Shown here piece by piece: positions 1-8,459 of a DNA stretch of 64,000 nucleotides. The translations under genes were made by a program, and so were the position numbers. Position 1 is the first letter of the stretch, and each line of letters begins with the position of its first letter. The DNA is taken from positions 6,849,001-6,913,000 of the forward strand of contig NZ_JAZHRU010000001.1 of NCBI RefSeq assembly GCF_036924525.1, given 5' to 3'. Origin of the DNA: Bradyrhizobium sp. AZCC 1719. GTDB taxonomy: Bacteria > Pseudomonadota > Alphaproteobacteria > Rhizobiales > Xanthobacteraceae. Below the pieces are notes generated by a model. It had not been told where the DNA came from. It searched no databases and saw nothing but the letters and a program-made list of their open reading frames with translations.

Positions 1-21
1 ATGAATGGCACCGGCGGGGCC

Positions 22-66
22 ACATGGTTCGAGACGGCGCATTCGCGCCTCCTCACCATGAGGGTC
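22..66. repeat. Family A palindromic repeat, copy A1 (partial)
   Basis: The stretch holds the CATGGTTCGAGACGG and CCTCCTCACCATGAGG arms of repeat family A, with a short GC-rich centre between them. It lies just downstream of the minus-strand monooxygenase gene. The same arms recur near 1.9, 24.3, 35.7, 38.5, 43.1 and 45.5 kb. Confidence 0.75.
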
Positions 67-87
67 AAAGAGTTGCGATGCGGCGGT

Positions 88-1746
88 TTACGACGCTGCC
101 ACCTTGCGCGGCACCGAAGCTCGCTCCATCACAAATCCCTCATAGCCCTTGGCCGCGACGTCGTTGCAGATCTTCCGGTACGGCCCGACGCCGCCGATAT
201 AGGGCATGAAGATGCGCGGCTTGCCCGGGACGTTGGCGCCCATGTACCAGGAATTGGCCTGCGGATAGAGCGTGCTGGAGGCGACCTCGTTGACATGGGC
301 GACCCATTTGTCCTCGGCTTCGGTGGCGGCCTCCATCGTGTCGAGCCCGCGATCGCGCATGTGAGCGAGACAGTCGGTGATCCAGTCGACATGCTGCTCG
401 ATCGACACGATCATGTTGGACAGCACCGACGGGCTGCCGGGGCCGGTGACGACAAAGAGATTGGGAAAGCCCGCGCTCATCAAGCCGAGATAGGTGCGCG
501 GGCCCGCGGCCCATTTTTGATTGAGCGTCTGGCCGTCGCGGCCCTTGATATCGATCTTCGCCACCGATCCCGTCATGGCGTCAAAACCGGTCGCCAACAC
601 CAGAGCGTCGACTTCGTAGTTTCTGCCGGCCACGCGCACGGCGTTTTCGGTGATCTCTTCAATCGGATTCGACTTGATGTCGACCAGCGTCACGTTTGGG
701 CGGTTGAAGGTCGCGAAATAATCTGTGTCGATGCAGATGCGTTTTGAGCCGATCGGATGGTTGTTCGGCTGCAACAGTTTTGCCGTTTCCGGGTCCTTGA
801 CGATCCCGGCGATCTTCTCGCGGACGAAATTCGCAGCGGTGTCGTTGGCGGCCTTGTCGAGCGCAAGATTGTTGTAGACCGACATGAAGGTAAGCCCGCC
901 GTGATTCCAGCGCGCCTCGTACTTGGCGCGGCGCTCATTGTCGCCGTCATCGAGCGCGCCGCGGTCGGGCATCTCGGTGTAGATGCCATTTTTCGCGACC
1001 TCGCGGGCGAAGCGCCTGATCTCGGGATAGTTGGCGCGGAATTTTTGCCGGTCCTCTTCGTTGAGCGGAGCGTTGCGCGCGGGAATCGAAAAGTTCGCGG
1101 TGCGTTGGAATACCGTCAGATGGCTGGCCTGTTCGGCGATGACCGGCACCGACTGAATCCCCGACGATCCGGTGCCGATGACGCCGACGCGCTGGCCGGT
1201 GAAATCGACTTCCTCATGCGGCCAGTGGCCGGTGTGGTAGACCTTGCCCTTGAACCGACCGAGACCCTTGATGTCGGGCATCCGCGCGTTCGACAAGCAG
1301 CCGGTGGCGAGCACGACGAATTTTGCTGACACCGTTTTGCCGTGCGAAGTCGTTACCGACCAGAGGGAGGTCGCCTCATCGAACTCGGCACGATCGACGC
1401 GGGTGTCGAACTGGATGTCCCTTCGCAGATCGAAGCGGTCGGCGACGTGGTTGGCGTATTTCAAAATCTCCGGCTGCGGTGCATAGCGCTCGCTCCAGTC
1501 CCACTCCTGCTGCAGCTCTTCCGAGAACGAATAGGAATACTGCATGCTCTCGACGTCGCAGCGCGCGCCGGGATAGCGGTTCCAGTACCAGGTGCCGCCG
1601 ACGCCCGAGCCCTGCTCGTAGACCCGCGCCGTCATCCCCTGCCCGCGCAAGCGGTGCAGCATGTACATGCCGGCAAAGCCCGCGCCGACCACGACGACGT
1701 CGTAGGTAGCAGACGATTTGGCGGCGGCAGACGGCATGACGGACAT
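88..1746 (-). CDS. Baeyer-Villiger-type flavin-containing monooxygenase
   Basis: This is a class B flavoprotein monooxygenase, which uses FAD, NADPH and O2 to insert oxygen into a ketone (Baeyer-Villiger reaction) or to oxidise a soft nucleophile. The 552-residue protein has an N-terminal FAD Rossmann motif GAGFAG (residues 21-26), the type I Baeyer-Villiger fingerprint FxGxxxHxxxW (FKGKVYHTGHW, 165-175) and a second, NADPH-type Rossmann motif GTGSSG (191-196). The length is normal for the cyclohexanone/phenylacetone monooxygenase group. I chose the ATG at 1746 because an AGGGAG ribosome site stands about nine bases upstream; the frame extends to 1812 without a better start. It is divergent from the nitronate monooxygenase-like gene. 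The substrate cannot be told from sequence. Confidence 0.88.
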   Translation of the reverse strand: MSVMPSAAAKSSATYDVVVVGAGFAGMYMLHRLRGQGMTARVYEQGSGVGGTWYWNRYPGARCDVESMQYSYSFSEELQQEWDWSERYAPQPEILKYANHVADRFDLRRDIQFDTRVDRAEFDEATSLWSVTTSHGKTVSAKFVVLATGCLSNARMPDIKGLGRFKGKVYHTGHWPHEEVDFTGQRVGVIGTGSSGIQSVPVIAEQASHLTVFQRTANFSIPARNAPLNEEDRQKFRANYPEIRRFAREVAKNGIYTEMPDRGALDDGDNERRAKYEARWNHGGLTFMSVYNNLALDKAANDTAANFVREKIAGIVKDPETAKLLQPNNHPIGSKRICIDTDYFATFNRPNVTLVDIKSNPIEEITENAVRVAGRNYEVDALVLATGFDAMTGSVAKIDIKGRDGQTLNQKWAAGPRTYLGLMSAGFPNLFVVTGPGSPSVLSNMIVSIEQHVDWITDCLAHMRDRGLDTMEAATEAEDKWVAHVNEVASSTLYPQANSWYMGANVPGKPRIFMPYIGGVGPYRKICNDVAAKGYEGFVMERASVPRKVAAS

Positions 1747-1858
1747 GAAAACGGGCTCCCTGAAAATTATGTTGGTTGCGTGCAGCATTCTATCGCTAGC
1801 GCCAAAGCGCAAGACGCAAATCGGCGGCCGTGCCCTGCATATTTTGCGAGATGGAATG

Positions 1859-1967
1859 TTCGCTCCTCAGGGTGAGGAGCGCGTCTTCGCGCATCTCGAA
1901 CCATGAGGCCCCGTCTGTGGCCTTCATCCTTCGAGACGCCTGCTGCGCAGGCTCCTCAGGATGAGGA
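1859..1967. repeat. Family A palindromic repeat, copy A2
   Basis: A composite of two inverted-repeat units fills most of the 312-bp divergent intergenic region 1747-2058. The first unit is a CTCCTCAGGGTGAGGAGC to CTCGAACCATGAGG pair and the second a CATCCTTCGAGACGC to CTCCTCAGGATGAGG pair. They sit back to back, so the region could fold into two hairpins on either strand. No other feature was recognised in this region apart from the ribosome sites of the two flanking genes. Confidence 0.8.
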
Positions 1968-2058
1968 ACTAACACCGCTTGGCATGCAAGCCTCCGATGG
2001 GCTAGCGTCGCGCGGAAAGCCGAGCAGCAATCTGGAATGCTGCCGCCGGGAGGTCACC

Positions 2059-3192
2059 ATGAAATCGCCAATCTGCGACATGCTGGGAATTGAATTCCCC
2101 CTGCTCGCCTTCAGCCATTGCCGCGACGTCGTTGCCGCCGTCAGCCGCGCCGGCGGGTTTGGCGTATTGGGAGCGACCGCGCATTCGCCCGAGACGATCG
2201 AACAGGAATTGAAATGGATCGACGATCACACCGATGGCAAGCCCTACGGGCTCGACGTGCTGATCCCTGAAAACATTTCGACCGCGGGCGAGAAGGACGT
2301 CACCTGGAAGAGCCTGGAGGCGCGGATTTCGCCGCAGCATCGCGATTTCACCCGCAACCTGCTGAAGAAATACGGCGTCGAGTTGACGACGAGCAATGTC
2401 GCCGACAACCAGCCGCAGCCGTTTGACGCGCAGCGCGCGCTTGACGTGCTCGAGGTCTCGTTTCGCCATCCGATCAAGCTGATTGCGAACGCGCTTGGCG
2501 TGCCGCCGAAGCAGATGATCGACATGGGCCGCAAGCATGGCGTGCCGGTGGCGGCGCTCGTTGGTTCGAAAGAACATGCTTTGAGGCAGGTCGCTGCCGG
2601 CGTCGATATTTTGGTTGCGCAAGGCACCGAGGCCGGCGGCCATTGCGGCGAGGTCTCGACCATGGTGCTGGTGCCCGAGGTGATCAAGGCGATCAAGCCG
2701 GTCCGCGACGTGCCGGTGCTGGCCGCAGGCGGCATCATGACAGGCAGGCAGATGGCGGCCTGCATGGCGATGGGTGCGGCTGGCGCCTGGACCGGCTCGG
2801 TGTGGCTGGCGACGGTGGAATCGGAGACCACGGAAATTTTCCGCGAGAAGATGATCGCGGCATCCTCCCGCGACGCCGTCCGCTCCAAGGGCCGCACCGG
2901 CAAGCCGGCACGACAATTGCGGTCGGTGTGGACCGATGCATGGGACCGCGGACCGGACAGCCCCGGCGCCTTGCCGATGCCGCTGCAAAGCATCATCAGC
3001 CGCGACGCCTTCAATTCGATCGACCGCGCGGCCGCCGCCGGCAATGTGCAGGCGCGCGACCTCGTGACTTACTTCGTCGGCCAGGGCGTCGGCCTGATCG
3101 ACAGCGTAAAGTCGGCCGGCGCGGTGGTGCAAGAGTTCAAGGAAGATTTTGCCGACGCGGTGGAGCATATGAACATGCTGATGGAGGAGTGA
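2059..3192 (+). CDS. Nitronate monooxygenase-family flavoprotein
   Basis: This FMN-dependent TIM-barrel protein belongs to the nitronate monooxygenase (2-nitropropane dioxygenase) family, which oxidises alkyl nitronates; some relatives are enoyl reductases. Visible family signatures are QGTEAGGHCGE, the phosphate-binding segment VLAAGGI and the GAAGAWTGSVWLAT block. The length of 377 residues is usual. The ATG at 2059 is preceded by a GGGAGG ribosome site; the frame continues upstream to 1903 through repeat A2, which is unlikely to be coding. The gene is divergent from the Baeyer-Villiger monooxygenase and followed on the same strand by a thiolase-like gene, so the three may act on the same class of organic acid or ketone; that link is inference. 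Confidence 0.87.
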   Translation: MKSPICDMLGIEFPLLAFSHCRDVVAAVSRAGGFGVLGATAHSPETIEQELKWIDDHTDGKPYGLDVLIPENISTAGEKDVTWKSLEARISPQHRDFTRNLLKKYGVELTTSNVADNQPQPFDAQRALDVLEVSFRHPIKLIANALGVPPKQMIDMGRKHGVPVAALVGSKEHALRQVAAGVDILVAQGTEAGGHCGEVSTMVLVPEVIKAIKPVRDVPVLAAGGIMTGRQMAACMAMGAAGAWTGSVWLATVESETTEIFREKMIAASSRDAVRSKGRTGKPARQLRSVWTDAWDRGPDSPGALPMPLQSIISRDAFNSIDRAAAAGNVQARDLVTYFVGQGVGLIDSVKSAGAVVQEFKEDFADAVEHMNMLMEE

Positions 3193-3205
3193 CGGCGAAC
3201 CTCCC

Positions 3206-3294
3206 GTAGGGTGGGCAAAGGCGCCCTTGCGCCGTGCCCACCATCTGGCTTCTTGCTCGGAAGTGGTGGGCACGCTTCGCTTTGCCCACCCTAC
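3206..3294. repeat. Family B palindromic repeat, copy B1
   Basis: The element begins GTAGGGTGGGCAAAGGCGC and ends in the complementary GCTTTGCCCACCCTAC. In between, an inner GCCGTGCCCACCAT arm pairs with TGGTGGGCAC. It starts 13 bases after the nitronate monooxygenase-like stop codon and can fold into one long hairpin. Two further copies flank the methyltransferase-like gene near 52 kb. Confidence 0.85.
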
Positions 3295-3348
3295 GAACCC
3301 GCAACGACGGATGCGTCAAACTGATCAATCGAAAGTAAACAAGAAAAG

Positions 3349-4863
3349 ATGTCGAACTCCCCCCTCCCCGAAGACCGCATTCCCGTCATCGTCGGCGTCG
3401 GCGAAATCGTCGACCGGCCAAAGGACATCGCCGCCGGCCTCGAACCGCTGGCGCTGCTCGAACAGGCGGTGCGGCGTTCGGAGGCCGATAGCGGTGCAAA
3501 GCTGCTCGGCGAACTCGGCTCGCTCGACGTCGTCAATTTCCTGAGCTGGCGCTATCGCGATCCCGAGAAGCAGCTCGCAGCAAAGCTTGGTGCTGCGCCA
3601 GCGCATTGCTATTACGGCCCGGTCGGCGGCGAGAGCCCGATCCGCTACATTCACGAAGCCGCAAAGCGCATCGCGCGCGGCGAGTGCAGCGTGGCGGTGG
3701 TCTGCGGCGCGGAAGCGCAATCCACCGCAACCAAGGCCGAGCGCGGCGGCATCGCCCTGCCATGGACGCCGTTCGCCCATGACGTCGAGGAGCCGAAGCG
3801 CGGTGCGGCGTTTCAGAAGCCGATGGCGGTGAAGCTTGGGGTGTTCCGCCCCATCACCGTCTATCCGCTCTACGAATCCGCCACCTCAGCGCATTGGGGC
3901 CAGACGCCGCGCGAGGCGCTCGCCGAATCCGGCGCGCTGTGGTCGACCTATTCGAAAGTGGCGTCAGAAAATCCAAATTCGTGGCTGAAGAAGCGTTTTG
4001 CACCTGAAGAGATCATCACGCCGACGCCGGAAAACCGATTGATCGCGTGGCCGTACACAAAACTGATGGTGGCCAATCCGACCGTCAACATGGGCGGGGC
4101 CGTCTTGCTGGCCTCGCTGGCGAAAGCGCGCGCGGCCGGCGTGGCCGAGCAGCGGCTGGTCTATCCGATCGGCGGCGCGTCGGCGGAGGAGCCGCGCGAC
4201 TACCTGGTGCGCGACCAGTTCTATGAAAGCCATCCGCAGAACGCGGTGCTGAAGGCGGTGATGGACCTGGTCGAGGGCGACGGCAGGAAATTCGATGCCA
4301 TCGAGCTCTATAGCTGCTTCCCCTGCGTGCCGAAGATGGCGCGGCGGACGCTGGGCTTGGGTCCCGACGTGCAGCCGACGGTGACCGGCGGCCTCACCTT
4401 CTTTGGCGCGCCGCTCAACACCTACATGACGCACGCGGCTATTGCGATGGTGCGGAAACTGCGCGAAGGCGGCAAGCTCGGCCTGCTCTACGGCCAGGGC
4501 GGCTTTGTCACCAAGCATCACGGACTGGTGTTGTCGCGCGAGGCGCCGAAGGGGCCGCTCGCGCAGGACACCAGCGTGCAGGCCGAGGCCGACCGCCATC
4601 GGCGCACGGTGCCGGACTTCGTCACCGACGCCTCAGGCAAGGGCAAAGTCGAGAGCTTTACCGTGATCTACAAGGGCAAGGGCGAGGTCGAGCACGGCGT
4701 GGTGATGCTGCGCACCGAGCAGGATGCGCGAGCGTTGGCGCGTGTGCCCGCTGGTGACGCAGCGACGCTCAAGCATCTGCTGAACATGGATCGGACGCCG
4801 GTGGGGTCGGTCGGCGATATCGTTGCCGCGGATGATCGCGTGCTGGAGTGGCGGGTGGGGTAA
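3349..4863 (+). CDS. Thiolase-like protein (type 1 with extra C-terminal domain)
   Basis: The protein has the thiolase fold order but is about 100 residues longer than a biosynthetic thiolase, with an extra C-terminal domain (roughly 400-504, FTVIYKGKGEVEHGVVMLRT). This matches the thiolase-like protein type 1 group. The usual nucleophilic Cys motif is not seen: the corresponding helix reads GPVGGESPIRYIHEAAKRI with no Cys. A GQGGFVTKHHG segment lies near the end of the core. It may therefore bind an acyl-CoA without catalysing ordinary thiolysis; this is inferred from the missing Cys and from what is known of the mycobacterial relatives. The ATG at 3349 follows an AAGAAAAG stretch. It could be cotranscribed with the upstream gene, although repeat B1 intervenes. 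Confidence 0.78.
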   Translation: MSNSPLPEDRIPVIVGVGEIVDRPKDIAAGLEPLALLEQAVRRSEADSGAKLLGELGSLDVVNFLSWRYRDPEKQLAAKLGAAPAHCYYGPVGGESPIRYIHEAAKRIARGECSVAVVCGAEAQSTATKAERGGIALPWTPFAHDVEEPKRGAAFQKPMAVKLGVFRPITVYPLYESATSAHWGQTPREALAESGALWSTYSKVASENPNSWLKKRFAPEEIITPTPENRLIAWPYTKLMVANPTVNMGGAVLLASLAKARAAGVAEQRLVYPIGGASAEEPRDYLVRDQFYESHPQNAVLKAVMDLVEGDGRKFDAIELYSCFPCVPKMARRTLGLGPDVQPTVTGGLTFFGAPLNTYMTHAAIAMVRKLREGGKLGLLYGQGGFVTKHHGLVLSREAPKGPLAQDTSVQAEADRHRRTVPDFVTDASGKGKVESFTVIYKGKGEVEHGVVMLRTEQDARALARVPAGDAATLKHLLNMDRTPVGSVGDIVAADDRVLEWRVG

Positions 4864-4870
4864 CGGTTTC

Positions 4871-5004
4871 TTCCCCTCTCCCCTTGTGGGAGAGGGTGGA
4901 TCAATCGCGCGGAACGCGCGATTGAGACGGGTGAGGGGTCTGTCTCCGCGGAGAGGACCCCTCATCCGGCGCTACGCGCCACCTTCTCCCACAAGGGGAG
5001 AAGG
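4871..5004. repeat. Family D palindromic repeat, copy D1
   Basis: The outer arms are CCCCTCTCCCCTTGTGGGAG and CTCCCACAAGGGGAGAAGG. The inner arms are GTGAGGGGTC and the complementary GACCCCTCATCCGGCGC. The element fills the convergent gap between the thiolase-like gene (plus) and the first MCP gene (minus). A second copy is at 29.8 kb. Confidence 0.82.
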
Positions 5005-5045
5005 TAAGAGAATTCTGCTTCTTCGTGCCCCGGACCGACCACCCC

Positions 5046-6788
5046 TCACGCCGCCCGCACCGTATCCAGGAACTTGCCGACCTCGAGCTTGAGGCGGTTC
5101 GAGTCGGCAGAGAGCGATTGCGCCGCCGAAAGCACCTGCGCGGAAGCCGAGCCGGTCTCGCTGGCGCCGCGTTGCACGTCGGTGATGTTGGCCGAAACCT
5201 GCTGGGTGCCGTCGGCCGCCTGCTGCACGTTGCGGGAGATTTCCTGGGTCGCCGCGCCCTGTTCTTCCACCGCCGCGGCGATGGTCGCGGCGATCTCGGC
5301 CAGCCGTTCGATGGTGCCGCTGATTTCCTTGATAGCGCCGACGGATTCGTGAGTAGCGCCCTGGATGCCTGATATCTGCTGACTGATCTCGCCGGTGGCC
5401 TTGGCGGTCTGTTCGGCGAGCGCCTTCACTTCCGACGCCACCACCGCAAAGCCGCGGCCGGCTTCGCCCGCGCGCGCCGCCTCGATGGTCGCGTTGAGCG
5501 CCAGCAGGTTGGTCTGGCCTGCAATGGTGTTGATGAGTTCGACGACGTCGCCGATACGCGCTGCCGCCTTCGACAATTCGCTGACGCGATCGTTGGTGAC
5601 GCGCGCCTGGTCGACGGCTTCACCCGCCATTCGCGCCGATTCCTGCACCTGACGGCTGATCTCGTTGACAGAGGAAGACAGCTCTTCCGTCGCTGACGCA
5701 ACCGATTGCACATTCGTGGACGCCTCTTCCGAGGCCGCAGCCACCGTCGTGGTCACCTGCTGGGCGCGCTCGGCAGTTGCCGTCAGCGTGCCGGCGGAAG
5801 CTTCGAGTTCGGTAGACGCCGACGACACGGTCTCGACGATCTCACCGACGGCTGCCTCGAACGAATCGGCAAGTCGGACCATCTCGGCCTTGCGCTGCTG
5901 GGCCGCAACCTGGTCCTGCCTCATCTTGGCTTCCGCCTCGTCATGAGCTTTCTGCTCGGAGACGACTTTGAACTTCTCGACGGCGCCCGCGACCGCGCCG
6001 AGTTCGTCCTTGCGGCCAAGCCCGGGCAGCACGACGGCGAAATTGCCGCCGGCGAGTTCCTCCATCGAAGCGCTCAATGCCCGCATCGGGCGAGCAATCG
6101 TGAAGAAGGAAAACACGGACGTGCCGATCAAGAGAAGGATCGTGCAGAGGCCGACGATCATGGATTGGCGTTCGGCCGAGGTCATCTCCTGGGCGGCCTG
6201 CGCGGCTTCCTCCTCCACGCGACGCTTGCTAAAATCGGCAATCTGGTTGGCGAGCGCTTCGAGCTCGGCCGCGATCGGCAGCGTGACTTCCCTCGCAACG
6301 CGGATGGCTTCTTCGTTCAACTTCGCGACGCGCGAGGCGGCATCGGAACCACCACCCGCGGCGGCAATCGCTTCACCACGGACTGCGGCGATCTGCTGGG
6401 CTGCTTTGGCGTAGTCTGCCGCCCGCGTCTTGAGCTTCTCGATGCGTGCCCGATTTTCGCTGGAATGAGACAGACGCAGCATCTCGTCGGCAAATCCGTT
6501 CACCGACTTGAGCCGGGCCGCCAGATAGTCATTCGCTTTCTGCAGGTCCGCCGAACTGTTGACGAGGCGAAGATCGCGCACGCCGGTCTGCATGCCGCGA
6601 ATTGACGCCTTCGCACCTACCGCTTCTCGCGCGACCGTCTGCTGCTCCGACTTACGGGCATCGGCATCGCGCAGTGAACTGTTGGCGCGCATCTGGGCGA
6701 TCACCATCGCGCCAACAAGCAGAACGCCGAGGCCCGAGGCGATGCCGAGCTTGGCGCTGATCGACAGGTTCAGGATGAAGCGGGACAT
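5046..6788 (-). CDS. Methyl-accepting chemotaxis protein with helical periplasmic sensor
   Basis: A transmembrane chemoreceptor that would pass ligand signals to CheA/CheW. The 580-residue protein has a first membrane helix at about 13-32, a mostly helical periplasmic region of about 170 residues, a second membrane helix at about 209-232, a HAMP linker, and a C-terminal MCP signalling domain with the conserved tip [20 protein letters not shown]. The sensor resembles four-helix or helical-bimodular types, but I cannot assign a ligand. The C-terminus ends in VRAA and lacks an NWETF-type tether for CheR/CheB. The ATG at 6788 has an AAGGACG ribosome site eight bases upstream. It is the outermost of five same-strand MCP genes, separated from the other four by an AraC regulator gene. 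Confidence 0.92.
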   Translation of the reverse strand: MSRFILNLSISAKLGIASGLGVLLVGAMVIAQMRANSSLRDADARKSEQQTVAREAVGAKASIRGMQTGVRDLRLVNSSADLQKANDYLAARLKSVNGFADEMLRLSHSSENRARIEKLKTRAADYAKAAQQIAAVRGEAIAAAGGGSDAASRVAKLNEEAIRVAREVTLPIAAELEALANQIADFSKRRVEEEAAQAAQEMTSAERQSMIVGLCTILLLIGTSVFSFFTIARPMRALSASMEELAGGNFAVVLPGLGRKDELGAVAGAVEKFKVVSEQKAHDEAEAKMRQDQVAAQQRKAEMVRLADSFEAAVGEIVETVSSASTELEASAGTLTATAERAQQVTTTVAAASEEASTNVQSVASATEELSSSVNEISRQVQESARMAGEAVDQARVTNDRVSELSKAAARIGDVVELINTIAGQTNLLALNATIEAARAGEAGRGFAVVASEVKALAEQTAKATGEISQQISGIQGATHESVGAIKEISGTIERLAEIAATIAAAVEEQGAATQEISRNVQQAADGTQQVSANITDVQRGASETGSASAQVLSAAQSLSADSNRLKLEVGKFLDTVRAA

Positions 6789-7046
6789 GGCTTTGCGTCC
6801 TTCAAATGAAACGACCCGGGGGAATCACAGCGCTGCCGTTGTTTCCCGCATGGCGGGATCACGGTGAAGAAGTGCCGGGCCAATTTGGGACGAGCCGGTT
6901 CGCTGCGAACGAAGGGCTCCTGCGGCGGCATAGCCACAGAGCGGCACCCATGACCGTCAGGCTTTCATACGATGGTTAACCAGCGTCTAAGGCGGGACGG
7001 TCCGGGAACTGGTAGTATTACGGAAGCGCGGCGCGCTTTAGCTCCA

Positions 7047-8015
7047 TCATGCCGGATCGCCCGTCTGCCTGCGCGCTGCCGACAGCGTCTGCTGCGGTGT
7101 TTCGCCAAACAACTCGCGATAGAGCGCGGTGAACTCGCCCATGTGCCAGAAGCCGTTCGCGAGCGCGACCGCCTTCACCGACTGCACCGACGCGCCGCGC
7201 ACCAGTTGTTGTCGGACGTTCCACAGCCGCCGCAACCGCATGTAGCGGTGCATGCTCATGCCGCGAATGGCAACCACGGCGTTATGCAGCGTCCGCACCG
7301 AGACCCGGAGTTGCCGCGCCACGTCGGCGCTGTACAACGTCCTGCCGGCGCTGTCGGCCACGAACTCGTCAAGCTTTCGGACCAGCGCCAGATAGTGGCT
7401 CAGGCTCAGGCGTTTGGCTTCGGGTGTGGGCGATGCCGCAGCCATCGCCAGATCGACCGCCTGCAGAATCGATTCTTCAACGTGCTCGATCACGTTCGGC
7501 TGCGCGAAGCTATCGGGCGAATGCGAAGCGAGCGTCAGGACATCGCGAACCGTCACCCGAAGTGTCTCGCATCTATCCGGCAGCGTCGCGATCAATTGAG
7601 CGCTATCGGCATCGCCCGGCCAGCCGCGATCGTCGATGGAAGCAAAATTCACAAGCGCCACCAGATTGGCCCGCTGCTCCACGATCTCACACGTCGCGGT
7701 ACCCTTGACCAGGAGCAAGGCCGGCGCGCGGGCTTCAACGCCGTTGATGATCAACGAAGCCGCATCGTCCATCGTGAAGCCGACGATCGCGCCGGTCGTG
7801 GAATACTGCATCTGCAGAATTCGAGGGAACGTCCGCTGCAGATGGACCGAACAGGACTTCAGCTTCAGCGAGGCGAAAGCGGCGGCGAAGTGCTTGGCGT
7901 CGATCGGAATGCTCTTGGCATCGCCCAGTCCTTCGATGCTCCGGAACCGATCGACGTCCAGAGACCGGCTAATCTTTACGAACTCAGACTCAACTAGGTC
8001 ATCAAGCAACGACAC
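7047..8015 (-). CDS. AraC-family transcriptional regulator
   Basis: The C-terminal hundred residues carry the AraC/XylS double helix-turn-helix: YSADVARQLRVSVRTLHNAV for the first and the FWHMGEFTALYRELFGETP block for the second. The 220-residue N-terminal part looks like an AraC_binding_2-type ligand domain, which is a weaker call. The start is taken as GTG at 8015, since the first in-frame ATG would remove about 70 residues; the ribosome site is poor. It lies between MCP genes on the same strand, with 258 bp to the MCP at 5046 and 444 bp to the one at 8460. A role in regulating either MCP is possible by position only. Confidence 0.85.
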   Translation of the reverse strand: MSLLDDLVESEFVKISRSLDVDRFRSIEGLGDAKSIPIDAKHFAAAFASLKLKSCSVHLQRTFPRILQMQYSTTGAIVGFTMDDAASLIINGVEARAPALLLVKGTATCEIVEQRANLVALVNFASIDDRGWPGDADSAQLIATLPDRCETLRVTVRDVLTLASHSPDSFAQPNVIEHVEESILQAVDLAMAAASPTPEAKRLSLSHYLALVRKLDEFVADSAGRTLYSADVARQLRVSVRTLHNAVVAIRGMSMHRYMRLRRLWNVRQQLVRGASVQSVKAVALANGFWHMGEFTALYRELFGETPQQTLSAARRQTGDPA

Positions 8016-8459
8016 GCGGCGGTCATCCGAGCCGTCGGCAGCGATCGTCGCAACAACGAGAAAGAGCGCTAGCCGGGATTGAGAGGGATCGTGCGCGCAA
8101 CTTGACCATGGCGGGTGGGTGCCTCGATGCGCCTCCCCTTTGGATGAAGCGTGTTGAGTCCTGGCTCATCTTCTTTGACGCAGAACACATGTCAGAGGTT
8201 CAGATCGTCACGATACCTCCGCGTATTACCACTTTTTCCCGACTTAGGAAGTTCATTCGCCACATTTTATCCCAGTTTCGCTCAGGGCGATTGAACGGCA
8301 CGTGCCGCAATCGCAATTTTACGATCTAGGGATGTTTCTCGCTCCTCTTGCAGCCGAAAAGCCGACGGCTCATGGCAAGTCGCGTTTCTGATTCGGATCG
8401 CCAGCGATCGCGAAGCCGGCATCAGGAACCGGCTTCGAACCGAATAGCAGGTACGAGGA
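8016..8459. other. 444-bp intergenic region, no gene recognised
   Basis: I see no convincing gene here. A 75-codon open frame on the plus strand (8102-8329) starts with TTG, lacks a ribosome site and has no recognisable features. A GC-rich inverted repeat, CGAAGCCGG (8411-8419) with CCGGCTTCG (8429-8437), lies downstream of the MCP ending at 8460. It could be a weak terminator for that gene, but it has no T run on the minus strand. The segment 8200-8330 is locally richer in A and T than its surroundings. Confidence 0.5.

Noticed and set aside
1903..2058. Upstream extension of the nitronate monooxygenase-like reading frame
   Set aside because: These 52 codons run through repeat A2, and the ATG at 2059 has a strong ribosome site and matches family length.
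6789..7046. A CtrA-type half-site TTAACCAT on the minus strand near 6972-6979, upstream of the first MCP gene
   Set aside because: Only one half-site is present and it lies about 185 bases from the start codon; without a second half-site at the right distance the call is too weak.
8102..8329. A 75-codon frame in the 444-bp gap between the AraC and NIT-MCP genes
   Set aside because: It starts with TTG, has no ribosome site, and the translation shows no domain or signal.
8411..8437. Terminator after the NIT-type MCP gene
   Set aside because: The inverted repeat CGAAGCCGG / CCGGCTTCG lacks a following T run on the minus strand, so it is noted only within the intergenic entry.
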